NCBI GenBank assembly: GCA_964343805.1
Contig: CAYFLR010000025.1
Span: 1-64,000, forward strand
Direction: 5' to 3'
Origin: CAYFLR01 sp964343805
GTDB taxonomy: Bacteria > Bdellovibrionota_B > Oligoflexia > CAYFLR01
DNA: 64,000 nucleotides
Shown: positions 47,101-56,675 of the stretch, one piece after another
Numbering within the stretch: position 1 is the first letter of the stretch
How the letters are laid out: each line of letters starts with the position of its first letter
Notes under the pieces: generated by a model
Databases searched by the model: none
The model's input: only the letters and a program-made list of their open reading frames with translations
Told to the model about the DNA's origin: nothing
Program-made: the position numbers and the translations under genes

Positions 47101-47988
47101 TTTAGGAAACCAGTCTATATGCATATCTTTAACTTCTCCCACAGTCTCATGGGTTACCTGGGTCCAGAGAGCTGACTTACCAGGATTTAATCTAGATATG
47201 TCAAAGCCACAATGAACCAGCTTTTCTAGATCTTCTCGCTTTATATAGTCACCCGCCTTGGCTTCCGTTTTCAAACAGCTTTTAATTGAGCCAAGGTGAG
47301 CAGATGGAACCACCAAGTTATTGGCATGAACCTGGTGTTTTTGCCTCTTCTTATAAATGTATCCTAAGACGTTTTTGGCAATGGCCAGATAATCAAGATC
47401 CTGATGGACCATTTTTCGCGGTGCATTAGGAAGATAAAATACGGTATAAATAGAGATAAACTCGTCTACCAGGGCATCGGCACGTTGATCCTCTATACCT
47501 TTTTGCACTAACTCTAGTAATTTTGTGATCCGCGGGATTAAGTATTGGTTGTAGGCAATGAGAAGCGCCGACTTCTGATCATTCATTTTCTTTAAAGCGC
47601 TCTTTTTAGCTTTCTTAAAGGAAGTGATTTCCATTTCCAGTTTTTCTAATAATCTTGTCTCATACAAATCTTCCGCTAAGGATTGTTTTTCCTTCTCTAG
47701 TCGCTCAATGTAGTTTTGAATTTTTTCCACATCATAAGTTTCTCCGATCTTAAGCCACCTCTTAATATACTCTTCAGCGGTCTGTACATGATCTTGATTT
47801 AACTCTCCATGGTTGGGCCTAAAATTATCAGAGTTTTTCAAATAGGCACTCAAGGTAATAGCTGATGCCGTCACCTGAGATGAACTTTTTTGCTTACGTT
47901 TTATACAAGATTGGAAACAAACTATGATAAAGCAAAAAATTAAAGCCATACTGACGGGTTTAAAAAAAGAAAAAGTCTTTTTTTGCAC
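44149..47988 (-). CDS. very large lipoprotein, unknown
   Basis: 1279 aa, lipobox CFQSC after a hydrophobic helix. About 75-150 is a coiled coil. About 330-560 has motifs such as REYRAMVLFYGWLSLLDTKA, GNHRAFLR and IHSLSDIGFSLN that recall a kinase-fold C-lobe (HxxN and SDIG), but the evidence is weak. About 740-900 is beta-rich (FGASVSGGYSDGVEVKASLG, LDLSFSYRKFKG), possibly a barrel-like or jelly-roll part. The C-terminal 300 is helical. Single gene with its own divergent promoter region toward 48148. I do not recognise the family. Confidence 0.6.
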   Translation of the reverse strand: MQKKTFSFFKPVSMALIFCFIIVCFQSCIKRKQKSSSQVTASAITLSAYLKNSDNFRPNHGELNQDHVQTAEEYIKRWLKIGETYDVEKIQNYIERLEKEKQSLAEDLYETRLLEKLEMEITSFKKAKKSALKKMNDQKSALLIAYNQYLIPRITKLLELVQKGIEDQRADALVDEFISIYTVFYLPNAPRKMVHQDLDYLAIAKNVLGYIYKKRQKHQVHANNLVVPSAHLGSIKSCLKTEAKAGDYIKREDLEKLVHCGFDISRLNPGKSALWTQVTHETVGEVKDMHIDWFPKEDETIHYKHMKYSSAGSPKLKAYFKRNGKKVDIKIKMGFEVHSQIASSILGRLVGFYHNPVIHRPLVKIYLGKTTLSGFKAQWERKYKGNLKEWAIYMHSHGKTDDGKEWVVLRDVNIAVDDPSTIKLGPFHPEGWDQGNRREYRAMVLFYGWLSLLDTKAGNHRAFLRKTDQGFEPIHSLSDIGFSLNMSVDLRHPWHMFRIKDRWGVNNYHPSLMSWDKKKVHIWWSEGMLDMERFTTTTYEDVKWMARRIADIQHEDIKYATIQAGYPSDVGDLFVHKITNRRNEIVKAFELEDEYPLYPVVDLDSYSPNENVKNGMIVKTHYEGYTNYEISRDSYFPYVLDYLAQTIDMVKLHGELSAKISSAFNLSGSLSKQIWDGMKGKVLSVTGITPGLKVTVNRTVDSNKALVNYSDNSQAFYVKDSISIEIDVNSGFFSEIIERFPISGSAKWVVWRRDFELIQFGDTWADAARAPIKIFPFIMAWKKMIAHRLDAGEMFKVSDSYGFGASVSGGYSDGVEVKASLGYSWHKARPIYFYRDSMGQLSVYKEKTSAHGANARLAFANINAYIVDLPTLDLSFSYRKFKGNGALYQFKMPQYDIGLSTLDYNQRQRDHEALQLLLNGGNDDVEVEMHRELALETEGWRKSFNAMFLLFWKKDGAKGYSQAKVKLPGGKERVFHRFYSRKKGLLGSDEVVSFRGNKSLTVAKRNMRSMAVEMDAKKPENMMILIEVGDYHRKFDLEGLEEHIEEVNDLFSKSADEPFFRNYVLPPKEEVDTYRKLYTRIRMYVQGEAIYSKFMKYTDEDLDQIARNHFNYHKKIDPTNKPSEDDNDFETYTKYQTLRSDLIWARNKLNRNKEDPEDFLSAVNFLMARLTEKRNIFSTRIKHHEKGVALLKAVFSEKKMFVMGEIFGVFPSFSTIQQDEALVKRRFAGKSWGKFGVVPPIRKFLHDNKLTPSSVFISGGLGLQDIFGELPVAKSVEFY

Positions 47989-48147
47989 TGTGATCTCCTA
48001 GAGACATGGATGAAGGGTTTTATTTACGTTAATAGCCTATTATATCATAGGGGGTAAGCTCATGGACAATTCCCGACAAAATTTACTCATCTTAATGCCT
48101 TATCTTCCGATACGCACTAAAGGGTAATATAAAAACTGGAGTCTGCA

Positions 48148-50700
48148 TTGCTTTTTAAACGATTTTCAATAATAGTGATGGCTATATTTATTGTAAGTGG
48201 TTGTAAATATAGAATAAGCAGCAAAAGTCAATCCATTCAATCCTTGGATACTTGTCAAAGAGAAGTGAACATTTGTCAATCTACGGTGCAGTTAAAATCC
48301 CATTTCTTAAAGAATGAAATTCGTTTTGGTTCAGCGGTTTTATTGGAGCATAGAGAGCATAATCATCAAAATGTATATTATTTTGTCACAGCTGAGCATG
48401 TTTTAACTCCCAAGATTGATAAACTGGAGATAATCATTCAAGGGCAACCTATTGATATTGATCCTAAAAGTGTGCATAGATTTTCAAACTACGATTTAGC
48501 CTACATAATAATCAAACAAAATCATACACTTCCGTTAAAAGCCATTAAATGGACTCCCATCCCCCAGCAGAGAGAAATCTTAAATCATATCAGAAGAGGA
48601 ATGTTCAATCTTTTAAAACTCGCTCAGAAGAGACCTTGGTTAAGCTACCTCTCCTCAGTTCAAGCTGGTTTTCCTATGGTTACCTGGCCTATTCTGGAAC
48701 TCGTAGGCTATCCACATAGTAAAAATAGTAATTTTGACCCCATAAATGTGGTGATGACCACCAATGCCAATCAATCTCAAATTAATTTTGCCCATCAGAT
48801 GCAAAAGGTGCCCAATGATTGGAATGAAGTTCACAAGGATAGATCAAAAATCTCAGTCCCGGCAAGGGTAAGAATCGATCACACTGACCATCGATTTCTT
48901 CCACCAAGTTCAGTAATTACCGTGGATTCCAAAGTCTCACCTGGAATGAGCGGAGGAGGTGCATTTTTATACCATAAAACAAGCCCCACCTTCTTTGGAA
49001 TAATTTCCGCTTATCACCCTTTTAAACAAGTATCTTATATAATTAGTAGTGAACTTATCTATGACGGGTTAGTGAGTGTAAAAAAGTCCATGAATTGGAT
49101 CGACCAAGACTACATTGTCTCTAGAAAAAAACTGGGTTTACCAAGAGTAATAAGAGATTCAGGAATGGTATTTAGCACCAGGACAGTCATATCATCAACA
49201 TCAGGAAACGACATCACAGATGTAGGTGGAAATGACATCACAGATGTAGGTGGAAATGACATCACTGACGTAGGTGGAAACGACATCACTGACGTGGGAA
49301 AAAAACAGATTGCTCGTGCATCTGAATATAGCAAGTTGATGGCCGATCAACACTTATTAAAGCGAAATGTACTAGAAGGTATTTTCTTAGAAAAAGCGGG
49401 CAGTGATCAACGATGGGAACCATTTGTAAACCAACAGATAGTGGCTGTAGGAGACACCCAAATATCTGATTTATTCGATTTTAACAAAGTGGTGCAAAAC
49501 CTGCCACCTAATGGATCAAAACTCCCTCCCATTATCACCCTCAAGCAGGTTAAAAAGAAACAGATAAATCACTTTAAAGCTCTTATGCAAAATATAGATT
49601 GGATTGGAACGGGCATTCAAAGGGACTTAAAAGGAATTAATGATGAGAGTACTGAAATTGGGCTGGCAGTAAATAGTAAAAAGGATGGATTTCTGCTTAC
49701 CAGTTGGCCAATTGATAAGCCTTGCCCCACAGAAGATCTACCATACATTTCAAAGGGTTTTAAAGATCAAGAAAAGAAAACTAAATCTTCATTTAGTAAC
49801 CGTTTCAAAATCAACTATGGATATGAGAGTCAGAGCATTACCTTGGAAGAGGTAAGCAAAAACAGCCGATTTAAACTCGATCAAGCAGGTTTATATCAGT
49901 ACCAATTTACCAATGACAAAGATCCCGATGATTGGATATCCCTTCACTTCATTGACTGTAAAAAAGATCTTGGTTGTGGACAACTCCAAGTTTCAAGGGG
50001 ATTTATAGACCAAGGAAAACATGTTCTGCTCTATTCCTACTACAATCTAAAAAACCAAAAAGATGAAATCGCAATGGTTTATCGAAAGTTTTCACCCAAA
50101 TGGACATGGGAGGAAAAGACCTCTTTAGAAGGACAAGGAAATATCCATTTAAGCTTTAAAAAAGGCGGGATCTCAAAAGGTCAATCTACTTTACGTTCTT
50201 CAAAAAATGGCAAAAAGCCTATTATTATCTATTCTAAAAATGCAAAGAGTTGTGTTGCAATTGGTAAAGTGAGGTCTCTGTCGAAAGATGCTATTAAAAT
50301 TTATATTTATAGCTGTAACACTGACACACTCAAAAATCCTTGGAAAAGTAAAATAGTGCATCGGTTGGGTGAAATCATTATCTATAATAAAGATGAAGTA
50401 AGAATGATTGGGGTTTTCCCAGAAGATCATCACAGTGGAATGGAACTCGGAACATTTAAAAACTGGAATACTATAAAATTTGTGGAAGCCATTCCCCAAA
50501 ATGGTCTGGAGCAGGCTTGCCTTATAGGGGACATGGGGGAAGCTCCTTTCGAAACCAAAAATATAACTTATAAGTTAAATCTTGATATTGATAGATTAAA
50601 AAAAGAAGCTTACATCAATGTCTATAATATTCAAGACTATCATTTAGTCATGTTAATTTCTGCTTTAGAACTCGTTTCAAATTTTGAGGATAATGATTAA
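48148..50700 (+). CDS. trypsin-like serine protease lipoprotein with GNDITDVG repeats
   Basis: 850 aa from a TTG start (GGAG upstream). Lipobox IVSGC. A chymotrypsin-fold protease domain covers about 55-310: TAEHVL (His84), NYDLAYI (Asp116), SPGMSGGGAF (Ser268). A tandem octapeptide GGNDITDV (about 352-384) follows, then a PDZ-like segment (EGIFLEKAGSDQRW, QIVAVGDTQISDLFD), and a 300-residue C-terminal region not recognised. Anchored outside the inner membrane, probably processing envelope or prey/host proteins. Confidence 0.8.
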   Translation: MLFKRFSIIVMAIFIVSGCKYRISSKSQSIQSLDTCQREVNICQSTVQLKSHFLKNEIRFGSAVLLEHREHNHQNVYYFVTAEHVLTPKIDKLEIIIQGQPIDIDPKSVHRFSNYDLAYIIIKQNHTLPLKAIKWTPIPQQREILNHIRRGMFNLLKLAQKRPWLSYLSSVQAGFPMVTWPILELVGYPHSKNSNFDPINVVMTTNANQSQINFAHQMQKVPNDWNEVHKDRSKISVPARVRIDHTDHRFLPPSSVITVDSKVSPGMSGGGAFLYHKTSPTFFGIISAYHPFKQVSYIISSELIYDGLVSVKKSMNWIDQDYIVSRKKLGLPRVIRDSGMVFSTRTVISSTSGNDITDVGGNDITDVGGNDITDVGGNDITDVGKKQIARASEYSKLMADQHLLKRNVLEGIFLEKAGSDQRWEPFVNQQIVAVGDTQISDLFDFNKVVQNLPPNGSKLPPIITLKQVKKKQINHFKALMQNIDWIGTGIQRDLKGINDESTEIGLAVNSKKDGFLLTSWPIDKPCPTEDLPYISKGFKDQEKKTKSSFSNRFKINYGYESQSITLEEVSKNSRFKLDQAGLYQYQFTNDKDPDDWISLHFIDCKKDLGCGQLQVSRGFIDQGKHVLLYSYYNLKNQKDEIAMVYRKFSPKWTWEEKTSLEGQGNIHLSFKKGGISKGQSTLRSSKNGKKPIIIYSKNAKSCVAIGKVRSLSKDAIKIYIYSCNTDTLKNPWKSKIVHRLGEIIIYNKDEVRMIGVFPEDHHSGMELGTFKNWNTIKFVEAIPQNGLEQACLIGDMGEAPFETKNITYKLNLDIDRLKKEAYINVYNIQDYHLVMLISALELVSNFEDND
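49204..49299 (+). repeat. four 24-bp tandem repeats (GGNDITDV)
   Basis: Four near-identical 24-base units encode (G/S)GNDITDVG; the third and fourth differ from the first two only at silent or nearly silent positions. Polar, acidic linker between protease and PDZ-like parts. Confidence 0.9.
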
Positions 50701-50709
50701 GAACCAGAT

Positions 50710-52728
50710 CTAGGCTAATTTATAAAAAACTTGTTTCCCTTTATTTTGTTTGAGAACCTTTCCTTGATCAACTAAACCTTTTAAATCTCTTTGAATACTC
50801 CTTTTTGAGATAGAGAATTTTTCAGCTAACTGATCAGCTGAGAGAGTTTCATGCTCTGTTAAACAGTTTAGAATCTGCTGATAACGTTTATTTCCTTTAC
50901 CTTTGCTCTCATCAAAAAGAGCAAAGTTTATCTGTGGACACACCTGATAGGTTTTATCTTGGTACCTAATGATAGGACTATCAAATAGATCATTGAGTCT
51001 TTTTATTGTGTTGGTAATATTGATATCATCTTCAAAGGGATGATATTTTTTCTCCCATACCTTTTTTGCTAACTGCTCCTTACTAAAACTCTTGGGGTGG
51101 TTTTTTAAGAAAAACCACAAAACTTTGCTGAGAAGTGGTTTTTTACTTAAATCTACATCACCTTTTTTTTGCACAGCAATTTTAGTGAGAGCATTATACT
51201 TAAGATCGTATTTATCCAATTCAAAGCTTTGCTCATTTGGAATTAATCTTACTTCATTTGCGGTAGAAATTTTGAGAGTTATAAAGCCTAAGCTTTGAGT
51301 CCAGTACTGTTCAAGGTATTTATCAAATAGAGGAAACATCTCTTTCGTTTCGATAAACTTAGTTAAAATTTTGATATAATTATTGTTGCTTTCATGATGG
51401 TGCTTTAACTTTTGGAAGTACTGGTAGGCTAGCTCAGAATTTTTTTGCTTGTTCAAAACAAAGGCAACAATATAGATACACTCCCAGAAAAAGTCCAAAT
51501 CCCATGCCGATAGAACAAGTTTCTTACTCTTTTCTAAATCACCTTTGAAAAAAGCAATTTCCCCTTGCAATCGCTGGCATAGAGATATTTCAAATTTCTA
51601 ATTTTGAGAAAGTGAAAACTTCAGAGTCTCTTGTAAAATCAATTCGGCTTGATCTAATTCACCGGCAAGTAGTTTACACCAGGCATAGTAGGGTCTTATA
51701 TCTCTAATAAAGAAATCACTCTTTGGTTGTAATAATAATTCTTTATGTTGTTCAATAAGGTTAAGCGCCCGGGAATACTCTCCCACATAAAGCCATTTCT
51801 CAATCAAATCAAATAGGATGTCTTCTTTATCATAAAAGGGAATGTCCCGTGCTGAAAGTTGTTCTAAATTGGAGAGTGAGCGCTCCCACTCACCTTTTAT
51901 AAAAAGGTCATTGCTCTTCACCCGCTCAATCCGATGAACTAAACTCTCAGATACCAAGTCCTCTATTTTTTGATTATTAAGTTTAAAAAGGAGCTGATCA
52001 GTTGAGGTAAAATCACCTCTTTTATATGAAATATCAAGTAGGTAGCAAAGTAAGTAAACACGATCCATCTGCTTTTCTACCTGGTTAAAATAGTCTTCTG
52101 CTTTTAACCATCTAGTAAATGCTGTCTCGTATTCGCCCATAATATAGGCATCCATACCTTTTAATCGATCCATAAGAGCATGTATTTGACTATAATCAAC
52201 AGAGGCAATTTCATTTTCAAGTTCACTGAGCAGTAACTCTTTTTGGTGGAATTGAGCCATTTTTTCAAAATAAACAGCCACGTTAAACATCATTTCCCAT
52301 TTTAGGAATTGGCATTTCTCTTTTTCAAAATAAGAAATGTNNNNNNNNNNCCACCTGATGGCCGATTTAATATCACCTTGAAAATACTCTATAAGGCTAG
52401 AGACCACGAAGTATTCACCATTTAACCAGTCATCCTTTGAGTGATTGGTTAAAAGATCCTCATGAGCTGCATCGAGGTGCTCTTTCGCTTCTTGATAATT
52501 CTTTTTTTTACAAGAAATTCGAGCGTAAATCAGACCTTTTAATGGTGAAAGGTCAATAATTTCAGCTATTTTTAGACATCCGGGAACATCTCCAATTAAA
52601 AGATGAGATTTGGCAATAATATAAAGAGAAAGAGGGGGAAGGCTGCTGGGATCTTCCTCCAAAGCGAATTTCATTATAATTTTTCGATGGTTAGCTTCTG
52701 CATGCAATTGGTCATAGCGAGTCTTCAT
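50710..52728 (-). pseudogene. TPR / winged-helix regulator gene interrupted by in-frame TAG
   Basis: The 5' part (51598-52728) codes for TPR-like helices and ends in TAG (51598-51600). The same frame continues for nine codons and then through 50710-51570 to the normal stop. Read through, TPR helices continue (GEIAFFKGDLEKSKKLVLSA), then an OmpR-type winged helix (HPKSFSKEQLAKKVWEKKYH) and a C-terminal DeoR-like HTH (LSADQLAEKFSISKRSIQRD). Total about 672 codons. The gene also contains a 10-N gap. The layout resembles large TPR-containing regulators. One base change at 51598-51600 explains the split. The lower part could also be translated from a TTG at 51570. Confidence 0.7.
52341..52350. other. 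assembly gap (10 N)
   Basis: Ten undetermined bases within the TPR part of the regulator gene. Both flanking parts are in the same frame. Confidence 0.95.
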
Positions 52729-52919
52729 AAATTATGTATCGGTTCAATTTTAAATGTCTAAAGAGCGATTCGTCGGGCGCCAAAATATTTTTTTGTTCAG
52801 GCGTTGAATGAATATAGACTTTTATTCTACCCCAGTGCAACGAACTTAAAAAGGTTGGAGACCCCCTTGAAAACTGATAAAATAACAGCACTTACTGATA
52901 TTCCTTTCATGGTGGTAAA

Positions 52920-54989
52920 ATGAATTTTGAATTGCTAATGAACCTCAAACAGATTGATCAACTCTGGATTCTCATTTCAACGATCCTCATTCTCCTAATG
53001 CAAATTGGCTTTCTGGCCTTGGAAAGTGGATTGACCCGAACCAAAAATAACATCAATGTGGCTTATAAGAATTTTATTGATTTGGTCATTTCCAATTCTC
53101 TTTTTCTTTTTCTGGGTTTTTCTTTGATGTACGGCAACAGCCTGGCAGGGTTCATAGGAAATGAAAGTTTACTTTCCAATCTGTTAAAAAGCCCATCACT
53201 GCTCCTCTTTGCGATTTTCCAAACCCAATTTTGCTGCACGGCTGTAACGATTGTATCAGGCTCTATCGCTGAAAGGTCACGTTTGATGACCTATGTAATA
53301 ATTACCATTGCCATTTCCCTTTTTATTTACCCTGTAGTAGGCCATTTAATTTGGAATACCCAAGGGGCTCTTTATAAGATTGGATTTATAGATTATGCAG
53401 GTTCCACTGTTGTTCACTCGGTGGGTGGATGGTCCGCTCTAGCCGCGGTAATAATTATTGGTCCACGAATTGGTTTCTTTTCAGATAAGAAGTCCTTTAA
53501 CCCCAATAGCCTTCCCTTTGCTCTGTTAGGAGTCTTATTAATGACTATTGGTTGGATTGGTTTTAATGGGGGGAGTAGGTTACACTTTGACTCTCAAGTT
53601 ATTTATATCATCATGAATACACTGTTTTGTGGTTTTGCCTCCTTCCTGGTTATTTTTCTTTTCCGAATCATAAAGAGTCAAAAAATAGATATTGTGGAAG
53701 CAATAAACTGCTTCCTGGGTGGTCTTGTAGCAGTTACAGCTTCTTGCCACCTCTTTAACATCTGGCAATCAATAGCCCTTGGCATTTGCTGCCCTTTAAT
53801 AATATTAGTATCCGAAAAAGCTTTAACCAAATTTAAAATTGATGATGCTATAGGCGTGATTCCTGTTCACCTTGCCTGTGGTATCTTTGGCACCCTGGCA
53901 TTGAGTTTACATAGGAGCACTTTTGATAGTTTTTTAAGACAACTCGGCATCCAGGTGTTAGGTGTTATGGTAGTAGGTATCATCACTTTTGGCATTATTT
54001 TTATTTTACTTTTTTCCCTAAATAAGATCTGGCCTTTAAGGGTATCAAAAGAGGAAGAGGAAGTGGGGCTCAACATTTCCCAACATGGTGCCTCTACTGA
54101 TTTAAATAAACTCCTCCATTCCATGGAGGAACAAGTCCATTCCCATGATTTATCTGTTCGAGTTGAGGCTGTCCCCTTCTCTGAAGTGGGTATAATAGCC
54201 TCCTTCTATAATAAAGTTTTGGACTCCTTAGAGCAGTTTAAAATGCAGCAAGACCTCACGGTAAAACGTTCTAAGCAAATTGCCCTCTCTCAAATGTCTG
54301 CCACCCTGGCCCATGAAATAAACAACCCTTTAGCCATCTCTACCAATTCGGCTTTCCTTTTAGAAACCTTTTTAAAAAAACACCATGATGTGTATAAGGA
54401 TCTAAAAAAATACTTTACCAACATGACTTCCGCCAATAACCGAATCTCCAAAATCATTCAAAGCCTTGAGAAGTATTCGACCAGATGCAATAAAGACAAC
54501 TATCAATCTTGGGATTTAGCGGAGTTACTAAATAAATGTATCTATCTCAATTCCAACCATTTAGGACGAAATAAAATTGAGGTTTACCGCAAAAACCCCC
54601 CTTCCCAACCTCTCTACTTTAAAGGAAGTGAACAGTGTATTTTAGAAGCTTTCATGGTTCTCTTTGAAAATGCTATTGAATCTCTCCAAAACCATGAGGG
54701 CAAAAGAGAAATCACTATTGAGATTTCCACAAGGCAAAAAATGTGTAGCATAATATTTGGAGACAGTGGCAAGGGTATCGCGTCAATGAATAAGGAAAAG
54801 GTTTTTGAACCTTTTTTTACTAGTAAACCTAAAGAGTCTGGGGGTGGGGTAGGACTTTCTATCAGTAGGAATATGTTTGAGAATCATGGGGGCAGTATAC
54901 ATTATATCGGTGATACTAACCGTTCAACGTTTGAGATACAACTCCCTTTAATACCCCAGGCCGACAGCTGCCTTATGAATCTCAGTTAA
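52920..54989 (+). CDS. ammonium transporter-histidine kinase fusion (Amt sensor kinase)
   Basis: 689 aa. Residues 1-385 are an AmtB/Rh-type channel of about eleven helices, with both pore histidines in context (STVVHSVGG and IPVHLACG), the motif SGSIAERSRL and the segment IGWIGFNGGS. About 390-440 is a HAMP-like connector. The kinase follows: LAHEINNPLAIS (phospho-His), then HATPase boxes (LFENAIES, FGDSGKGIASM, GGGVGLSISR). Such Amt-kinase chains are described in other bacteria as ammonium sensors. There is no receiver in the chain and none adjacent. It reports external ammonium to an unknown response regulator. Confidence 0.9.
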   Translation: MNFELLMNLKQIDQLWILISTILILLMQIGFLALESGLTRTKNNINVAYKNFIDLVISNSLFLFLGFSLMYGNSLAGFIGNESLLSNLLKSPSLLLFAIFQTQFCCTAVTIVSGSIAERSRLMTYVIITIAISLFIYPVVGHLIWNTQGALYKIGFIDYAGSTVVHSVGGWSALAAVIIIGPRIGFFSDKKSFNPNSLPFALLGVLLMTIGWIGFNGGSRLHFDSQVIYIIMNTLFCGFASFLVIFLFRIIKSQKIDIVEAINCFLGGLVAVTASCHLFNIWQSIALGICCPLIILVSEKALTKFKIDDAIGVIPVHLACGIFGTLALSLHRSTFDSFLRQLGIQVLGVMVVGIITFGIIFILLFSLNKIWPLRVSKEEEEVGLNISQHGASTDLNKLLHSMEEQVHSHDLSVRVEAVPFSEVGIIASFYNKVLDSLEQFKMQQDLTVKRSKQIALSQMSATLAHEINNPLAISTNSAFLLETFLKKHHDVYKDLKKYFTNMTSANNRISKIIQSLEKYSTRCNKDNYQSWDLAELLNKCIYLNSNHLGRNKIEVYRKNPPSQPLYFKGSEQCILEAFMVLFENAIESLQNHEGKREITIEISTRQKMCSIIFGDSGKGIASMNKEKVFEPFFTSKPKESGGGVGLSISRNMFENHGGSIHYIGDTNRSTFEIQLPLIPQADSCLMNLS

Positions 54990-55025
54990 ATTTTTACCCT
55001 TTATAAATAGATTAAACTGAAAAAT

Positions 55026-56675
55026 CTACTCACTCTCTAAAACCACTTTTTCCATCTGGGCTGGTTTATCGTCAAAGGTGACTGTAATATCCATACCCGA
55101 AAGGGGCACATCCTCAAATGTATCTATGCCTTCCAAGACTTGCAGGTAGGAAGTAACATCTTTTAAAAGGGTACAGGATTTGTCATCATCATCCACCACG
55201 ACACACTCTCCTGCCGCATACCCTTCTCCCACATCTACTTGCTGATTATCTTTAGTGATAACTATAGGCACTCGCTGACCATTTTCATCCAGCATGATCA
55301 AGGAGCGCCACATTTCATTTTCCAATTGGATAAACTGGAAATAAACTTTGCGAGTGGAGGTTAAAACCACAGAGTCATCCCCTTCAATTTCAAAGTCCTT
55401 AAAGACATTAAGAGCATTTTCTGGATCAAATGTATAACTCCCTTCAATCATGACAAAACCAGGATCCTGACCGTAATCTGACCATATAAATACATGAGAG
55501 GTGTTGGGCATCGGCAGTTTATATTTCTTCTTCGGGTTGAAGTAATAAATCTCGCCCGTTCCATTATAGGAGCGAAAATCTTGAAAATTACAATTCTCTT
55601 TACTCGGATCTTCGCGGCAGACTTCATAACCATCTACCATTTTCACCTCGTTAGAGAAAACGCTATCATAATTGTGAGGCATTCCAAACTGAATGTATGT
55701 CCCCTCAAGCAATGTTTTGGCTGATATTGCCAATCTAGGAAATGCTTCTGTTACAGGTTTACCCTCTTCGGCCATCCAATACCTAAAATTTAATGGATAA
55801 ACATCAGGGTCTCGACTGTTAAAATAGCCCACAATAGGCTTATCAGGCTCAAAAGACTTAAAACTAGCTAAACCATAGTTTCTTTCTATACTGTGGGTAG
55901 CTCTCACTTCTTCCACAGGAGCAACGCCCATTTCTACAATTTTTTCGTCGGTATCATAGACTTCAGCACAGAAAAGACGATGAATAAGTTCCCCTTCTGC
56001 TGGCATATCATAGAAATCCTGACAATTCACCAAACCATCTTCATTGAAATCTCCGTAGTTACGCCCGTATAACCCCTCCAACATGACCACGGTAATACTG
56101 CATACTCCTAATAGTGGAAAGGTAAAAATCCCGTGATTAGCCGCATTAATGCAGGGTTGATCCTTCATTAAGGCAAGAAGTAGTGGGTTAATAGGCTTAC
56201 CCAAATTGATATCTATCATGCCATCATCTTCACTCTTCACAAGATTGGCAGTAGAATTCTCAACCAGTTTAGGAGATGCCTTAGGGGAAGCCTTAGGCGA
56301 AGCTTTAGGAGATGCTTTCGGCGATGCCTTAGGGGAAGCCTTGGGTGATGCCTTTGGAGATGCCTTTGGAGACATGGGTAAACCAATGCGAGTCAGATTT
56401 GTCCCTTGCAACTGAGGTAATCGCTCTTTCGCATTAAACTTTGGAGCCACAGTTATAGGTTCTGCAGCCTCTTGATTATTATTTTGATTATTTTGATTAT
56501 TTTGCTGGGTGTTGAGAACATTTTTTTCCTGATTTAGGGAACTATTATCCTGATCCAGCTCACTCTTGGGAGTCACTTTTTGCCTTTGAGCTAGGGGAGC
56601 CTCATCGCAGCTAAGGAAAAACCAGCTCCAACCCACTAAAGTAATTAATAAAATTTTAAATAAATGCCATTTCAT
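55026..56675 (-). CDS. lipoprotein with (SPKA) repeat linker
   Basis: 549 aa. Lipobox FFLSC, a Gln/Asn-rich stretch (QQNNQNNQNNNQEAAEP), then nine SPK units at residues 102-136. The remaining 400 residues contain acidic motifs that could bind calcium: GDFNEDGLVNCQDF is a dockerin-like Ca-binding loop (DxNxDGxxxxxD), near residue 200. There are also paired cysteines (CREDPSKENC, CVVVDDDDKSC). Function unknown; the dockerin-like loop suggests binding to another surface component. Confidence 0.7.
   Translation of the reverse strand: MKWHLFKILLITLVGWSWFFLSCDEAPLAQRQKVTPKSELDQDNSSLNQEKNVLNTQQNNQNNQNNNQEAAEPITVAPKFNAKERLPQLQGTNLTRIGLPMSPKASPKASPKASPKASPKASPKASPKASPKASPKLVENSTANLVKSEDDGMIDINLGKPINPLLLALMKDQPCINAANHGIFTFPLLGVCSITVVMLEGLYGRNYGDFNEDGLVNCQDFYDMPAEGELIHRLFCAEVYDTDEKIVEMGVAPVEEVRATHSIERNYGLASFKSFEPDKPIVGYFNSRDPDVYPLNFRYWMAEEGKPVTEAFPRLAISAKTLLEGTYIQFGMPHNYDSVFSNEVKMVDGYEVCREDPSKENCNFQDFRSYNGTGEIYYFNPKKKYKLPMPNTSHVFIWSDYGQDPGFVMIEGSYTFDPENALNVFKDFEIEGDDSVVLTSTRKVYFQFIQLENEMWRSLIMLDENGQRVPIVITKDNQQVDVGEGYAAGECVVVDDDDKSCTLLKDVTSYLQVLEGIDTFEDVPLSGMDITVTFDDKPAQMEKVVLESE
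56268..56372 (-). repeat. (SPKA)9 tandem 12-bp repeat
   Basis: Nine copies of a 12-base unit for S-P-K-A with varied third codon positions, so the amino acids rather than the DNA are conserved. Its antisense strand is open and must not be mistaken for a gene. Confidence 0.9.

Noticed and set aside
49110..49334. Minus-strand frame opposite the GGNDITDV repeats
   Set aside because: Open only because the repeat lacks stops on that strand; inside a well-supported protease gene.
56206..56415. Plus-strand frame antisense to the SPKA repeats
   Set aside because: Its repetitive product merely mirrors the 12-bp repeat of the real minus-strand lipoprotein; no ribosome site.
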